DNA from: Clytia hemisphaerica
Lineage: Eukaryota > Cnidaria > Hydrozoa > Leptothecata > Clytiidae
DNA length: 64,000 nucleotides
Assembly (NCBI GenBank): GCA_902728285.1
Contig: CACVBU010001004.1
Coordinates: forward strand, 1,122,167 to 1,186,166
Direction of reading: 5' to 3'
Below, in pieces: positions 34,621 through 45,767 of this stretch. A program made the position numbers and the translations under genes. The notes under the pieces were generated by a model, which had not been told where the DNA came from, did not search any database, and saw nothing but the letters and a program-made list of their open reading frames with translations. Position 1 is the stretch's first letter; every line of letters starts with the position of its first letter.

Positions 34621-36530
34621 ACGCTTCTGAACAGTTATTCTGTGTTTTCTAGCCGGTGGCTGCTCTTGTACTTAAGAAAGATTTTATTTTTGGTATATTT
34701 ATATTTTTAAACCTCTTTTCTTGTATATTTCTTATCATCCTGTGTAGCTCAACATTTTACTCTTTTTTACAGTCTGAAAAGCAAATTCAGTATTTGAAAA
34801 TAAAGTGTGGGCCTCATTCATTGGCCATTTTAGTGCACTGTATAGACTTTTTATCATTTAGTTTAATAAAGTTGATATTTTGTTATTTCAAAACAGATCA
34901 TTTGTTGGGTTTAAATCTCTAACATGCATTGTTTTTCTTCCCAGCTATTCTTCCCAATTATAATCAATATCAGAACTACTTAAAGGTACCATAGATACTC
35001 AATACTTAAAGTTTTGCAATCAGTTAATCCACCGCCATCTTCAATTTTAATGTTTTGAAGACGATAACTCGAATCCATTGCTCAAAAGAACAACTAGTGT
35101 ATTAGCCCGGGGTCCACTTAAAGCTTTTTGATAGGCTGGATGGCGCGATTAAGTGACTACAGTCCGCCAGATTTTAGTTGCTTTTGGAAGGTTAAAGTTT
35201 TTTAGTGATTGAAAATCTGATATCGATGTTTGTATCTCATTTTTGATTACAACTTTCAACTCCAAGTAGTTTTTTTTTTGTTTGGATTTTAAACATTCTT
35301 TTTCAAAATGGCGACCTCGCCGAACGCTCCTAGTCTACTTCACTGGACTCAGCGTCATCAAAAATTATCAAAAAGCAAAGTTCATCCAGAAGTAGACTCT
35401 AGTCTACTAGTGTATTAGAATCACCGCCACATTTCCTTAAATACTCTTATTAGAAAGATTTAGACGAAGTTCGGCGAGAATTTTACGTTTTTCTCTTCGT
35501 GATTTTGGAGATTGATGCTCCGCGGGGCATTCATAGCGAAAGCTAATTGCTAGTTTAAAATATTCCTTTTTAATCTTAAATCTAAACGAAACAAAAGAAA
35601 CATTAAAATGGCAGATAGACTATGTTCTCAAGGATAGTTGTGTCGGGAAAATGACAACGTCGTCCCGTACTGTAAAATGGAAGGTAGAAAAACACTTGAC
35701 GAGACTTGGGAAACACTCTTACCCAGAGTATCACGAAAACAAATTGTTTTATTTACATATTAATCATATGAACGATTACGTAATATGTTAACCTAATAAA
35801 AACAGATGAAAAAGATATTACAAAACCTATATATAATCCTATTTATCATCCACCTCTACGCAAAACGCTAACCTAAATATATCTTAATATTGGATATCCA
35901 ATCTTAAATATTTGATATGTAATTTTTTTAAATCTGACTGAAGACTGCCTGAAACGGCACGAAACTCCGAGTATCGGAAAATAAACTAGTCTCTATTATT
36001 GACTGATATCTATATATACAGTAAGTGATATTTGCAATTCTTCGCTGACGAAAATCTTTTTCATTTTCATGTTTTGATGCTACAATTGATTCGCATCAAC
36101 AAAAAGACATAAATTTCCGATGGAGAGACATGAAATTGATTACATGTTAAAAAAAGAGCGAGTTGTGTATGAGACGAGCGTCAAAACATAAACAGTCAAA
36201 GATTTTATTGAAATTTTTTGTTGTAGTGGATAGTAAAACATATATTGAATTTGGCAGAGTCAGATATCGAAATTATTTGATTTTGCTTGTTGATATTTGT
36301 TTCAGATTCGCAAATTTTCGATATCTGACTTTACCTCATCCAATATCTGTTGCCACGCAGAAAATTTCGAGGAAAACAGTGCAGTTCTGGTTAAAAATAA
36401 ATCATCATAAGATCAGTACCAATAAATAGTATAAACAACAATAAACGAATGTTTATTTTAAATGATAAAAATAATTCTTAAAAAATTCTAGCATGATTTT
36501 TAAAAATACTCTTAAACCAATCGATAATAT
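34621..36530. other. Long AT-rich stretch, no gene recognised
   Basis: Several open frames of 80-100 codons exist, but they are low-complexity and show no domain. Phrases such as 'tagtctact' and 'ctagtgtattag' recur at 35085-35410, pointing to decayed repeats. Confidence 0.35.
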
Positions 36531-36532
36531 AG

Positions 36533-37405
36533 TACCTTAAGGGAACTTATTTTGGCGGGAACTAATTTTGGCGAGCGACGAAAATCTTAAAACAATTTAA
36601 TTTTTGCGGGAACTTATTTTGGTGAATAGTGAATTTTGGCGAATGACAGCGTAAATCTGTTCTAATTTGCCTTATTTTGAGCAATTTTGATGAATTTCAG
36701 GGGTTATTTAGGCAAGGAAACAAAAAAATTGATTTTGGCGAATTTTGCCGAAATTCGCGAAATTCGCCAAAATTAGTTCCCGCCAGGTACTTTAATCGGA
36801 GAAAATTTCGCCAGCATTTAATTTTACAAATGGGACTAAAAAAAAGATGTAAGTTTCTCCACCAAAAATACGCTTTAAAAAATTTCACGTTGTGGGTCAG
36901 CAATCTCACTATGTTTTCGCGAGTTTAAATTTCCGGAAAGTTAACCAGATTAAAGTATTTCATGTAAAAAAATGTACAAAAGCATGCAAACAGGATTAGC
37001 GTTGTCATTCTTCCAGGTGACTCAAAATCTTTCACTTTCACTATCACTCTAAGCACTTTCGGCGGGTTATCAGTGCAGAACCTCTTGATTGCCGAAAGTG
37101 CTTTACCATCAATTCGTTCCATTGGTAATGTCAGAGAAAAAAATGTAATTCATCTAAAATTAATCTGCCATTCTTGGCCATGCAACGTCCAGGGCCGCTA
37201 TAAATGTGAATCAAATAGGTTTAGATGTAGTCAAATTGATAATCAAAATTTTGTACATTTTTATGAAGAAGCCGAAGTCAAACATGTCATAATCTAAACT
37301 AAATTTTGCAGTTTTTGCAGATATGAAAAACAATGCCTAATTAATACAGAATGGTTGTAATTTTTTTAAACGTCAAAATCCGCAAAAGAAAGTTCCCTTA
37401 AGGTA
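36533..37405. mobile_element. Element of about 870 bp with TACCTTAAGGGAACT ends
   Basis: TACCTTAAGGGAACT at 36533-36547 is mirrored by AGTTCCCTTAAGGTA at 37391-37405. The left part repeats 'gcgggaactaattttggcg' units in both orientations (36540-36790). TA tips suggest a TA target site. I see no transposase inside. Confidence 0.65.
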
Positions 37406-37435
37406 TTTCATGCTCAAAAAAGGAATCTTAGGAAA

Positions 37436-37630
37436 CTCTTAGGTTCCAAATAAACGGGCCCCCCACTTGCTAATTTTTCGAAAATTTTCCAGCCCCCCGG
37501 ACCTTATTAGGACCCCCCCGTTTATTAATGTCTAAGAATATTTTGAGCTGTCAAAGAGAAGGCCCCTTAATTTGCTCTAAATAGCCTGATTTTAGCCTAT
37601 TTTTACCTTATTTTTGGGTTTCAGAAGTAC
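37436..37630. repeat. Second half copy of the C-run element
   Basis: Same sequence and same 3' break (gggtttcagaagtacaa) as 30722-30920. It runs directly into the 165-bp satellite. Confidence 0.75.
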
Positions 37631-38480
37631 AATAGTCTGCAAACCCAAACTTAACCGGTTCCCTCACAGTAGCCACAGTTGTCATATTCGCATAATTTAG
37701 ATTTTGCGGTTTGGCAATTTTAGAGGGCGCACACTGCGACGGAGAGTTGTCAAATTTGGCACAATTACTCTTGGCAACATACCCTATTGGCTTCCAATAG
37801 TTTGCAAACCCAAACTTAACCGCTTCCCTCACAGAGGCCCAAGTTGTCATATTCGCATAATTAAGATTTAGCGGTTTAGCAATTTTAGAGGGGGCACACT
37901 GCGACGGAGAGTTGTCAAATTTGGCACAATTACTCTTGGCAACATACTCTATTGGCTTCCAATAGTTTGCAAACCCAAACTTAACCGCTTTCCCTCACAG
38001 AGGCTCAAATTGTCATATTTGCACAATTAAGATTTTGCGGTTTAGCAATTTTAGAGGGCACACACTGCGACGGAGAGCGGTCAAATTTGACACAATTACT
38101 CTTGGCAACATACTCTATTGGCTTCCAATAGTTTGCAAACCCAAACTTAACCGCTTCCCTCACAGTAGCCACAGTTATCATATTCGCATAATTAAGATTT
38201 TGCGGTTTAGCAATTTTAGAGGGAGCACACTGCCACGGAGAGCCGTCAAATTTTACAAAATTACTCTTGGCAACATACTCTATTGGCTTCCAATAGTCTG
38301 CAAACCCAAACTTAACCGCTTCCCTCACGGTAGCCACAGTTGTCATATTCGCGCATAAGTTAGATTTTGCGGTTTACCAATTTTAGAGGGCGCCCACTGC
38401 GACGGAGAGCGGTCAAATTTGACACAATTACTCTTAGCAACATACTCTATTGGCTTCCAATAGTTTCCAATTCCAAAAGT
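37625..38480 (-). repeat. 165-bp satellite, five copies, 55-codon unit
   Basis: The phrase gtcatatt(c/t)g recurs at 37681, 37846, 38012, 38177 and 38342, giving periods of 165, 166, 165 and 165 bp. Because 165 is 3 x 55, the minus strand reads as a protein repeat: VREAVKFGFADYWKPIEYVA then KSN(F/C)VKFD and APSKIAKPQNLNYANM. The frame holds through two units at a time and breaks where the unit is 166 bp (about 37990) and near 38343. The units differ by a few bases each. Whether this was ever translated is unknown; a satellite with a by-chance open frame is the simplest reading. Confidence 0.85.
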
Positions 38481-38960
38481 AGTCACAAAAACTTCAAAAC
38501 ACAAATTTGAGAATATCAAACAAATATCAAACGAATATCGAATATCGAACATAGAATATCAAACCAACTTCAACTTAATCATCAAACTAACTTCAGAGAA
38601 AAAAAGCCCAACATAGGTGTTATTTTTGTAAAAAAATACATTCAAATTCCATAAAACCTTGAGTAAAACGACTTTAGTCAGAGCTTTACAGTCCAAAAAC
38701 TAGAAAATAAAAAACAACAAATATTAAATCTAAGAAAAGTTTGAAAATCTCTCATGGATCAAAACACTACCCTCAACACAATCTCAGCAAAAGCTGAAAC
38801 ATCATCACACCCCAATTGCTCGACCGACAATACCAACAAATATGATACAAAACAACAAAACATCCAAACAAACAATTATACAAAGAAAAAGAAAATGGCA
38901 AGATGAAGACAAAGCCTAGAGTCTAGAGTCTAGACAAAGTCTAGAGATAGAAAATAAGTT
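38481..38960. other. A-rich spacer beside the satellite
   Basis: Short direct repeats (caaatatcaaacgaatatcgaatatcgaa near 38520; tctagagtctagacaaagtctag near 38920). No gene. Confidence 0.4.
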
Positions 38961-38964
38961 TTTC

Positions 38965-39425
38965 TAATCACGAGAAACCTTTGGAAATGGTAAAAGATTT
39001 TTTTGTTCCAAGCATAAAATAAGATGACTTCTCATTTTAGCAACATCAAATTGACTAATTTCATAGGGGGAGTGACCATCAAGAAGCTCGGCAGCAAACC
39101 CAATTGCAAATAAACCACAATTAAACCCATCCGGCTGTTTTTGAACAGGAAGAATAGTTATTCGTTGTCCATCATTAGGAACATAATGCAGGAGTTAACT
39201 TTGACAGTAGGCTGTCACACACTTGAACTCTTCCGTTTGAACAAAAATTGAGAAACCAATGATTTGAGCCGTCGTGGAGAAGCTGAACATGCTCTTGTGA
39301 TACAGGCTGGAACGGATTTTCAGTTTGCTTTTCAGAATTTAAGACTGACTGATATGAATCAAGTACCGAGCTGCTTACAAATCAACTTTTGGGCTGCATC
39401 CATGATACACGCATTTTTTGAGCAT
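38965..39425 (-). pseudogene. Ulp1-like (C48) cysteine protease remnant
   Basis: Minus strand, 5' to 3': MDAAQKLICKQLG, then QLLHDGSNHWFLNFCSNGRV and QVCDSLLSKL, then ITILPVQKQPDGFNCGLFAI, GFAAELLDGHSPYEISQFDV and AKMRSHLILCLEQKNLLPFP. The His of NHW, the Asp of CDSLL, the Gln of VQKQ and the Cys of NCGLFAIGFA are the catalytic set of Ulp1/SENP-type proteases, which remove SUMO-like modifiers. Two frame changes (about 39360 and 39195) break it. It lies directly after the integrase/F-box gene on the same strand. I recall Ulp1 or OTU protease domains being reported in Ginger-type transposons, so a common origin is plausible. Confidence 0.7.
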
Positions 39426-39609
39426 TTTGATGTAATTTCTTAAGAAATTGCATGTTTTTAAGTCTCCAAAGCCTTAGAATGTTCTTAGAATGTTCTTAAA
39501 TTTTTGGGCCTCGAAGCCTTATGTTCTTATATAGTTTGTTCTTATAAAAAAAAAAACGTGTATTGTCGGTGAGCCATTCATTTTCTGACAGTAAAATTAG
39601 CCTGTCTGC

Positions 39610-41456
39610 TTACTTAAGAAAATATAACTCGTTTCTTAACCAGAATACCTCATTTGCATCACCATCATTACTTTTGCTTTTCCAAAATGCGCGTCGTATA
39701 ACAAACCAATCTCGATTACGTTTCTCCATCAGTAACCATGCTGAACGCCAATTCTTTTTAGCGATACCATCAAGGATCACCTTAATACTACCACTACCTT
39801 GTCCTAAGGCTTTAGTAAATTTTCTAACAGATACTTTGATCCTGTTTGATCTCCTGGGCAACGAATTGTATAGATTTTCAGGAAAATTGATATGCATCAT
39901 CGGTAAGATATCATCCACTTTATCTTCTAATAAGATTTTGAATCGTTGACACGTTTTTCTAACAGAGGCATAATTATCAAGTGTGGTAGACTTCATCAAA
40001 ATATTTTGAACAAGTTCATTGGGTAATTGGTCAAAAAAGTTCATTTTACTCTGTTCCTGTGGACTGTTATTTTGGCTGGTTGAAGTGGTGTTGTCCTTAA
40101 TAACAGGGTCAGTAGAATCTGATGAATTTTGAGAACCAAGTGGAGGTGACGTGTGGTTGTAAGGTTTCAATAAACTGGCGTTGTACTTTTTCTTCAGCAA
40201 AGCATTATTCTTATTGACAAGAGAGCAAAGTCCACTTTTGGAGATAGACTTCAAGGTGTAAGGTCCCAGCCATCTGTATGTAAATTTTCCTCCTTTTCTA
40301 TCTTTTCGTTTTTGGTTCTCTAAAAGAACCTTCGATCCGATTGGCAATGTGGCACCCGATGTGGCATTTGGTGTGCTGTGGCGATTATTGTAATCTTTTT
40401 TTATGTTTTGGCCTGCTTGTTGGTGTCCATTTTCTCTCAAAGATTTTGCTGAATCAACCACTGATCTAAACGTCTCGATGTCAAAGGGTTCACCATCAGA
40501 TTCAACATTTTCGGAATCGGGATCAGTAAGATCATATTTAATATCGATTGGTAATGTGGGATGTCGATTATACATCAGGTAAAAAGGTGAGAATTTTGTA
40601 GAATAATGTACACTTACTCTGTGTGCTAACAATATGCCTTCTATGATGTTAGTCCATTCGTTAGGGTTCTCCTCGAGAACTTTGATCAAAGAGTCTTTGA
40701 TTGTCCAATTTTGGCGCTCACACAGACCATTACTTTGTGGGTGATAAGCAGAGGTAACACGCTGTTCAGTCCCTGTCATTTCATGAAGGCATTTGGAAAC
40801 TTCATTCACAAACTCTTTATCTTGGTCGTTTATTTGAATCTTGATACAGCCATGACGACATATTACGTCATAAATGAATTGGGCAACTGTCGGTGCACTT
40901 TTATCTTTCACTTGTTCTGCTTCATACCATTTTGAAAAGTAATCAATTAGATGCTTGTACCTATCTACTTCAGGTAAGTTACAGATATCAATGCCAATTT
41001 GCTTCATAACCTCAGTAGGTACTGGTATGCTCTGCAATTCTGGAGAGATTTTCTTAAAAGTATTGGTCTGACGTTGGCAATTTTCACACTGCTTTATATA
41101 AGCTTTCACGTCTTTAACCATTTCAAACTAAAAAAATCGTTCTCTTAGTTTTTGATAGGTAGATTCACGGCAACGATGACTAGCCATGTCTTTCGATCTT
41201 GAATTTTCACCAATCCCTTCTAGATATCATGAATTATTTCACGTTGTTGCTTTGCTACAAAAATCACTTGAAGATGCAACTTCTAGAAGATTCTCGAATC
41301 TTTATAAAATAGTTCACCATTTTTTAGAGAAAAGTTTCTACAAGTTCTTCTAAAGTTTGCTTTTTTGCCTCTATCTTTTGAAATATTCTTTGGATAAACT
41401 TTTCTCCTTAGAAAGTCTTCAACTACTTTAAGGTCCACGTGCCTTCTCGCAGCCAT
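39610..41456 (-). pseudogene. Ginger/KRBA2-like integrase fused to an F-box
   Basis: From the ATG at 41456 (aagATGGC): DLKVVEDFLRRKVYPKNISK, DRGKKANFRRTCRNFSLKNG, then an HHCC zinc domain (SHRC..., YIKQCENCQ). The DDE integrase core follows: GIDICNLP, INDQDKEF and HPQSNGLCERQN give Asp, Asp and Glu. There is then an integrase-type SH3-like tail (YRWLGPYTLKSIS). No reverse transcriptase precedes it, which favours a Ginger-type cut-and-paste transposon or its KRBA2-like relatives over an LTR retroelement. At residue 360 of the 503-codon open part (40044) an F-box-like motif begins: MNFFDQLPNELVQNILMKS, then VRKTCQRFKILLED. F-boxes link proteins to SCF ubiquitin ligases through Skp1. Breaks: a frameshift in about 41160-41280 and TAG at 41128-41130 within the zinc domain. 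The part from 41121 to 39610 is fully open. Confidence 0.85.
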
Positions 41457-41639
41457 CTTTGTTTGTTGTTTGACGAGGTTTATCATATATATAAAAAAAT
41501 TCAAGAATGAAAACATTCGAATGAGCAATCGAACAACAATATGCAATGGAACGACTTCGTGAAGGAGTAATAATTTACCGGGAAAAAAACACTCCCTTCT
41601 GATTAAAAAGTAAATCCTACAAAGAATAAAGGGGCTTAT

Positions 41640-41757
41640 TATTTCCAATTGGGAGTCATATTTTCCAGGAAATTATTACTCTGGCAGTCCATTTTTCCTA
41701 GGAAATTTTAACTCCGGGAGTAATCTTTTACGGGTAGTAAGAATTTACGGTTACACT
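41640..41757. repeat. Outer repeat end next to the integrase gene
   Basis: Units of 'ggaaatt.ta(t)tact' run to 41757, ending aagaatttacggttaca. In reverse complement it starts TGTAACCGTAAATTC, a TGT start as in Ginger-type elements, and resembles 26409-26575. It may be the upstream terminus of the integrase element. Confidence 0.45.
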
Positions 41758-41807
41758 GGCTCTGTATTTGAGGACGTAAAATAATGCTTGAACAGTATGC
41801 TTACTAA

Positions 41808-42277
41808 CGTCGAGAAGAAGATTGCACTAAAGAAACTCAAAAGAAACCGCTAACAAGGAAGAGAGCATTGGATACTGAAAGCTGGGGTAAATCAAAAAGG
41901 AAGAAAGCCCATCAGGCAGGACAACAATATGTCAACAGCCGTGGAAAGGTGGTCGAGGCGAAGAAAATTATAGATAGGAAAGATTGCATCTTCAATAATA
42001 AATTCCAATGTGCATCGAAAATTGATACAGAAACACGAGAACGTATCTTTCACGACTTCTTCAAACTAGAGGTAAAAGGAAAACATGGTTATATCAGCAG
42101 AACAACTATCCGTTCAGCTCCACTTTCCAAAAATGCCAAACATAAAAGAAATTCATACTACGTGTGTGCAAGTCATTTTATCTCTCTACGTTGGCAGTAT
42201 CCCAGAAGATGGTGTACGGCGTGCATGACAAGAAAGACGAAGTAAGTGGTATGCTGAAACCTGATGGCTGTGGTAAG
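41808..42277 (+). pseudogene. DUF7869-type protein, N-terminal part (gene split by insertion)
   Basis: The frame is open from 41808: RKRALDTESWGKSKRKKAHQ, AGQQYVNSRGKVVEAKKI, DCIFNNKFQCASKIDTETRE, then after a frame change near 42165 VCKSFYLSTLAVSQKMVYGV, HDKKDEVSGMLKPDGCGK. The reading stops making sense at 42277 and resumes at 47440, where the protein continues without loss (GKHDNHHKISLDDHD). The family is a widespread uncharacterised animal protein that I believe Pfam calls DUF7869, probably transposon-derived; the name is from memory. The cause of the split is the insertion described at 42278-47439. Confidence 0.65.
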
Positions 42278-42498
42278 CTAGGCTTCTGCTCATCCTCTAG
42301 CGAAAAAAGTTTCTTATAGAGGCTGCTTAATACTCGGTAGATCCTCTTTCCCAGATTATGCCGCTTTTCGCCGAAATTCGGCGATTAACCTTTTTTTGCT
42401 GGCGAGGTGTTTAAAACCTTATGTTTTAATTTATTATAATTTATGTGAAAAGAGACGCTCTCGACGATCTAACTTTCGGAATCAGAAAATAAAAAAAC

Positions 42499-42639
42499 AT
42501 GGCCGCTTTAGCGAGATGTGAAGAAAATGCATAAAGAAGATTTCTTTCCAGTTTGGTATTAATGAACTCAAGGAAGCACAGCTGAACATATTGAGAGAAT
42601 TTAGGAATGGTAAACACATATTTTTCTGTGCACCAACAG
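42499..42639 (+). pseudogene. First exon of a RecQ-like helicase gene
   Basis: ATG at 42499 (MAALARCEE); the next base step shifts frame, then CIKKISFQFGINELKEAQLN and ILREFRNGKHIFFCAPT run to the splice donor ACAG/GTGAGA (42640). 'FGxxELKxxQ' is the RecQ Q-motif region, and APTG is the start of the Walker A loop, whose GKS would be in the next exon. That exon is not seen in the following 4.8 kb. Relatives of this kind are frequent repeat-associated genes in invertebrate genomes. One frameshift and no continuation: a remnant. Confidence 0.6.
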
Positions 42640-43179
42640 GTGAGAGTTTTTTGTTCTTGATGGTCATTTGATATATGGTACAACATACAAACATATCCAA
42701 TATGATATATATCATATTTTAAAGTATCAAATTGGGCTATTCCAATTCCTATTCTATAAAAGTTGAAACAAGCTGCACATTATACAGCAGTACAGTATAA
42801 TGGTAGGATGGAACTTTCGTACAAAAAAAGAAAAAGAAGAAGAGTTGGAGACTGTCAGACTGTTAATTTGTTCCTCTAAAAACTTGTTACATTCCCATAG
42901 TACTTAGTCTTTATACAAAAATTTCCACATTAAAATTGTTGTGATTTTAAGGTGGCAGAAAAACTCTGAGATCTGAAGATTTGGTTCAAAACTGTCAGAC
43001 TGTGAGCCTCACAAGAAGCTTAGATTTAATTAGATAAAAAAAATGAACAAGAGATTACTTACTTGTAAAGATTTTGTGAGCTGATTCCTGATCTTTTACG
43101 TCTTTAAATTGGAAATATGGAAGATTTCTATTGCCAAAAACTGATAGTTTGATATCTCTGATAATACAGTAATCCATTC
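42640..43179. other. Spacer in the insertion, nothing recognised
   Basis: It begins with 'ttgggctattccaattcc' at 42735, similar to the start of the 8262 repeat. No gene. Confidence 0.35.
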
Positions 43180-43630
43180 AGTTGGCAAACGATATCATAC
43201 TCCAGGATGCATCGTCTCTTATTTTCCCCCTATTTTCTACTTTCCTATCTTCTATCCTGATTTTCTGTCTTTCTCAAGTATTTCTAACTGTTTTCTAAGT
43301 ATTTTTCTGAAATTTGCCTGTACCAGAGCAACAGGTCTCCCACCTGGCTCGAACCACCAAATGCAAGCAACTATGGTTTGCAATCCCAATGCTTAACCGC
43401 TTGCGCCAATGAGACACGGCAGAAATCTGTCACCTACCGGTGCCCCTACAAGGATCCCTACGGGATCCAAAGTTAAATCTTAGGGTACGAATGCCCCTAA
43501 GAAGGCCTTCGGCCTTATATTGTGACTCTCGAGCTCCAACCCTAACCCTAACTGATAATAACCGAACCCCTGTCTAGGTCCGCGGTTTGGAAAATTTCAC
43601 TTGCATCCTGTATGATATCGTTTGCCAACC
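43180..43630. mobile_element. TIR element with tRNA-like core and 9-bp duplication
   Basis: AGTTGGCAAACGATATCATA at the left and its near-perfect complement at 43602-43630 are inverted repeats of about 29 bp. AATCCATTC flanks both sides (43171-43179, 43631-43639), a target duplication of 8-9 bp as in hAT elements. The interior holds a tRNA-like sequence and two CCCTAA-type units (43545-43558). Confidence 0.8.
43334..43417 (-). ncRNA. tRNA-like sequence (SINE head or pseudo-tRNA)
   Basis: On the minus strand an A-box-like tggcgcaagcggtta is followed 40 bases on by a B-box ggttcgagcc, and gtctc/gagac could pair as an acceptor stem. The T-stem does not pair, so it is not a working tRNA. Such boxes can still recruit RNA polymerase III. 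Confidence 0.5.
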
Positions 43631-45210
43631 AATCCATTCTTGGTTTTTTTCTTGCAACTATGTTGCTTGACCAAATCCACGTGTATTTCTTTTGAAATCA
43701 AGAAAAAGTACCAGAGTTTGTTTGGCAATTGTTTGCATCAATTTATCTAAAAATTATCAAGACAAGGTGAAGCGTGATGCTACAGATCAAATCTGTGTTT
43801 AGACTGGACTCACCAACCTTTATGATAGACGTTAGGTGATCAAGAAGGTCCATTGAATAACTAATCACTACAGCATAAATAACAACTGTTGCCTTAAGAT
43901 GAAATAATTTATCCTGTTTTGACTGAGGACAACTCGTGAATATATGCTGAAGTAATTTCCCTTATTCAATAGAATAAAGGTCTATCATAAGGGTACAGTC
44001 TGTTTACTGAAAATCTATTTTGATCCAAAAGGCATCAACGTGTAAGTGTATTTCACAAAAAGGCTTACAAATTTTGTGTCTTGACACTTTTAATTGTGCT
44101 GTTAATTCTAGTGACAGAAAGAAATAATTTTCAAAATATTCTTTATACGAGGTTTAATCTCAGAATCTTTTTTCACTTAATCCTATATTATATTACAAAA
44201 GGATATGATGTTGGTAATTGGGCATATAGATTCTTTCTGGTGCTATAAAGGGTCTTTTGGATAAAATCAGGCAGGTTATTTTGGAAAATTTTTGAGTCAA
44301 ATTATTTCTACAGTAGGAGAGAACTTAGCAAATCAAGCACATGCATATGTCAACAAGCTCTTTTCTGATCTTTGAGTTATCTAAAGATTTTCACTGTTTT
44401 CATTCAGAAAAATCTCTCTACTTCTCCAATTCTCAGAATTCCAGGAAATTATAACACACTATAAACTAAAAGATCCCATATATTATGGATAAATAAATCA
44501 CTCTGATCAAGAACAAGTTTAATAGCAATATTTTTCGCAGGAACTAATTTTTGCGTTCTTGCGTGTTCTCTTGTGTTCAATTGTAGGAGTGGGTGGAATA
44601 AGCAGGGGAGTTGGTACTTTGCGAGAAAATCCATAAAATGGGGAGGTTAATATTAAGTGATTTGGGGTGATTTTCCCAAAAAACCCTAGGAGAATGAAGG
44701 TTTTGGCTTGGGATTTTTCCAGGAAAATTTCATAAAATTGAGGGGAAAATTGGTTTTTATAAAATGATTTTGGGGGGATTTTTTTCCCGAAAAATTGCAA
44801 AGTGACCCCCTTTACAATTAAGCACAAAAGAGTACTGTGAAAATTAGTTCCACGGAATGCAATCTTTATACTAAAAATCCTCAAAAGCCTCAGGAATATG
44901 AAAGAGTTTGAGCAAAAATTGGGTGGCAACCGTGAAAATCATTTCCGCAAAATGTGCCAAGTAAAACCTCAAAGTATTTTTGTGTAACAATTTTCCGAAA
45001 TTGAGGTATCAAAATTTGAAATTATTAAAAATGGGTTATTACTAGAAGGATCCCACATGCCAAATATTACAAACCATCTGATTATCCCTTTAGTAGTACA
45101 GTTATTATGGAAAAGATTCTTCCAAATAGGCTAGAATTTTGTCTGCAAAGTAGTTATTTTTTCTGACAAAGAGCTATTGCTTTTTTTTTTAAATGCACGC
45201 ATACACTTGT
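43631..45210. other. Spacer in the insertion, no gene
   Basis: AT-rich. Between 44535 and 44860, 'aggaactaatttttgcg' and 'gaaaattagttcca' face each other, which may be a decayed relative of the 36533-37405 element. Confidence 0.35.
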
Positions 45211-45536
45211 TACTCTTAGGTGCCAAATAAAGGGGGGGGGGGGGGTTCGAATAACCGGGGGGGTTGGAAATTTTTTGAAATTCAATAAACGGGGGGGACC
45301 TAATTGCCGGGGGGGTTGGAAGATTGTACTTATTGAAAACCCAAAATAAGGTAAATATAGGCTAAAATCAGGCTTTTTGGAGCAAAATAAGGGGACTTCT
45401 TTTAGCCAACTGAAAATATTCTTTAAAATTAATAAACGGGGGGGGGGGGGGGGGGGTTAATAAGGTCTAAGGGGGGGTTGGAAATTTTCGAAAATTAACA
45501 AGCGGGGGGGGGCCGTTTATTTGGCACCTAAGAGTA
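45211..45536. mobile_element. 326-bp MITE with G-runs, complete copy
   Basis: TACTCTTAGGTGCCAAATAA at 45211-45230 is mirrored perfectly at 45517-45536. Each arm continues into long G-runs and pairs with 'aaaattttcgaaaattaaca'-type sequence. The half copies at 30722 and 37436 correspond to one arm plus the centre. Confidence 0.85.
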
Positions 45537-45767
45537 TGCTTTTATCAAAGAATTATTGCAATACAGACTGTATCTTTATAAAGTTAATTATAAAGACTGG
45601 TGCGTCCAGCCAAACACAGATTCGATCTGTAGCTCTCACTGCACCATATTAAAATTATCCCCACCACATCTTGTTAGCTTTTTGAATTATACAATATTAG
45701 TGAAACGGAGACTCAGTCAGAATTCTGTTGTATGGACCCCAGGTTTATTTCACCCCCTATATATATA

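Noticed and set aside
39610..41121. Ty3/gypsy retrotransposon
   Set aside because: No reverse transcriptase or LTR is present, and the gene has its own start codon and a KRBA2/Ginger-type N-terminus.
43540..43560. CCCTAA-type units as a telomere tract
   Set aside because: Only two units, inside a TIR element; not a telomere.
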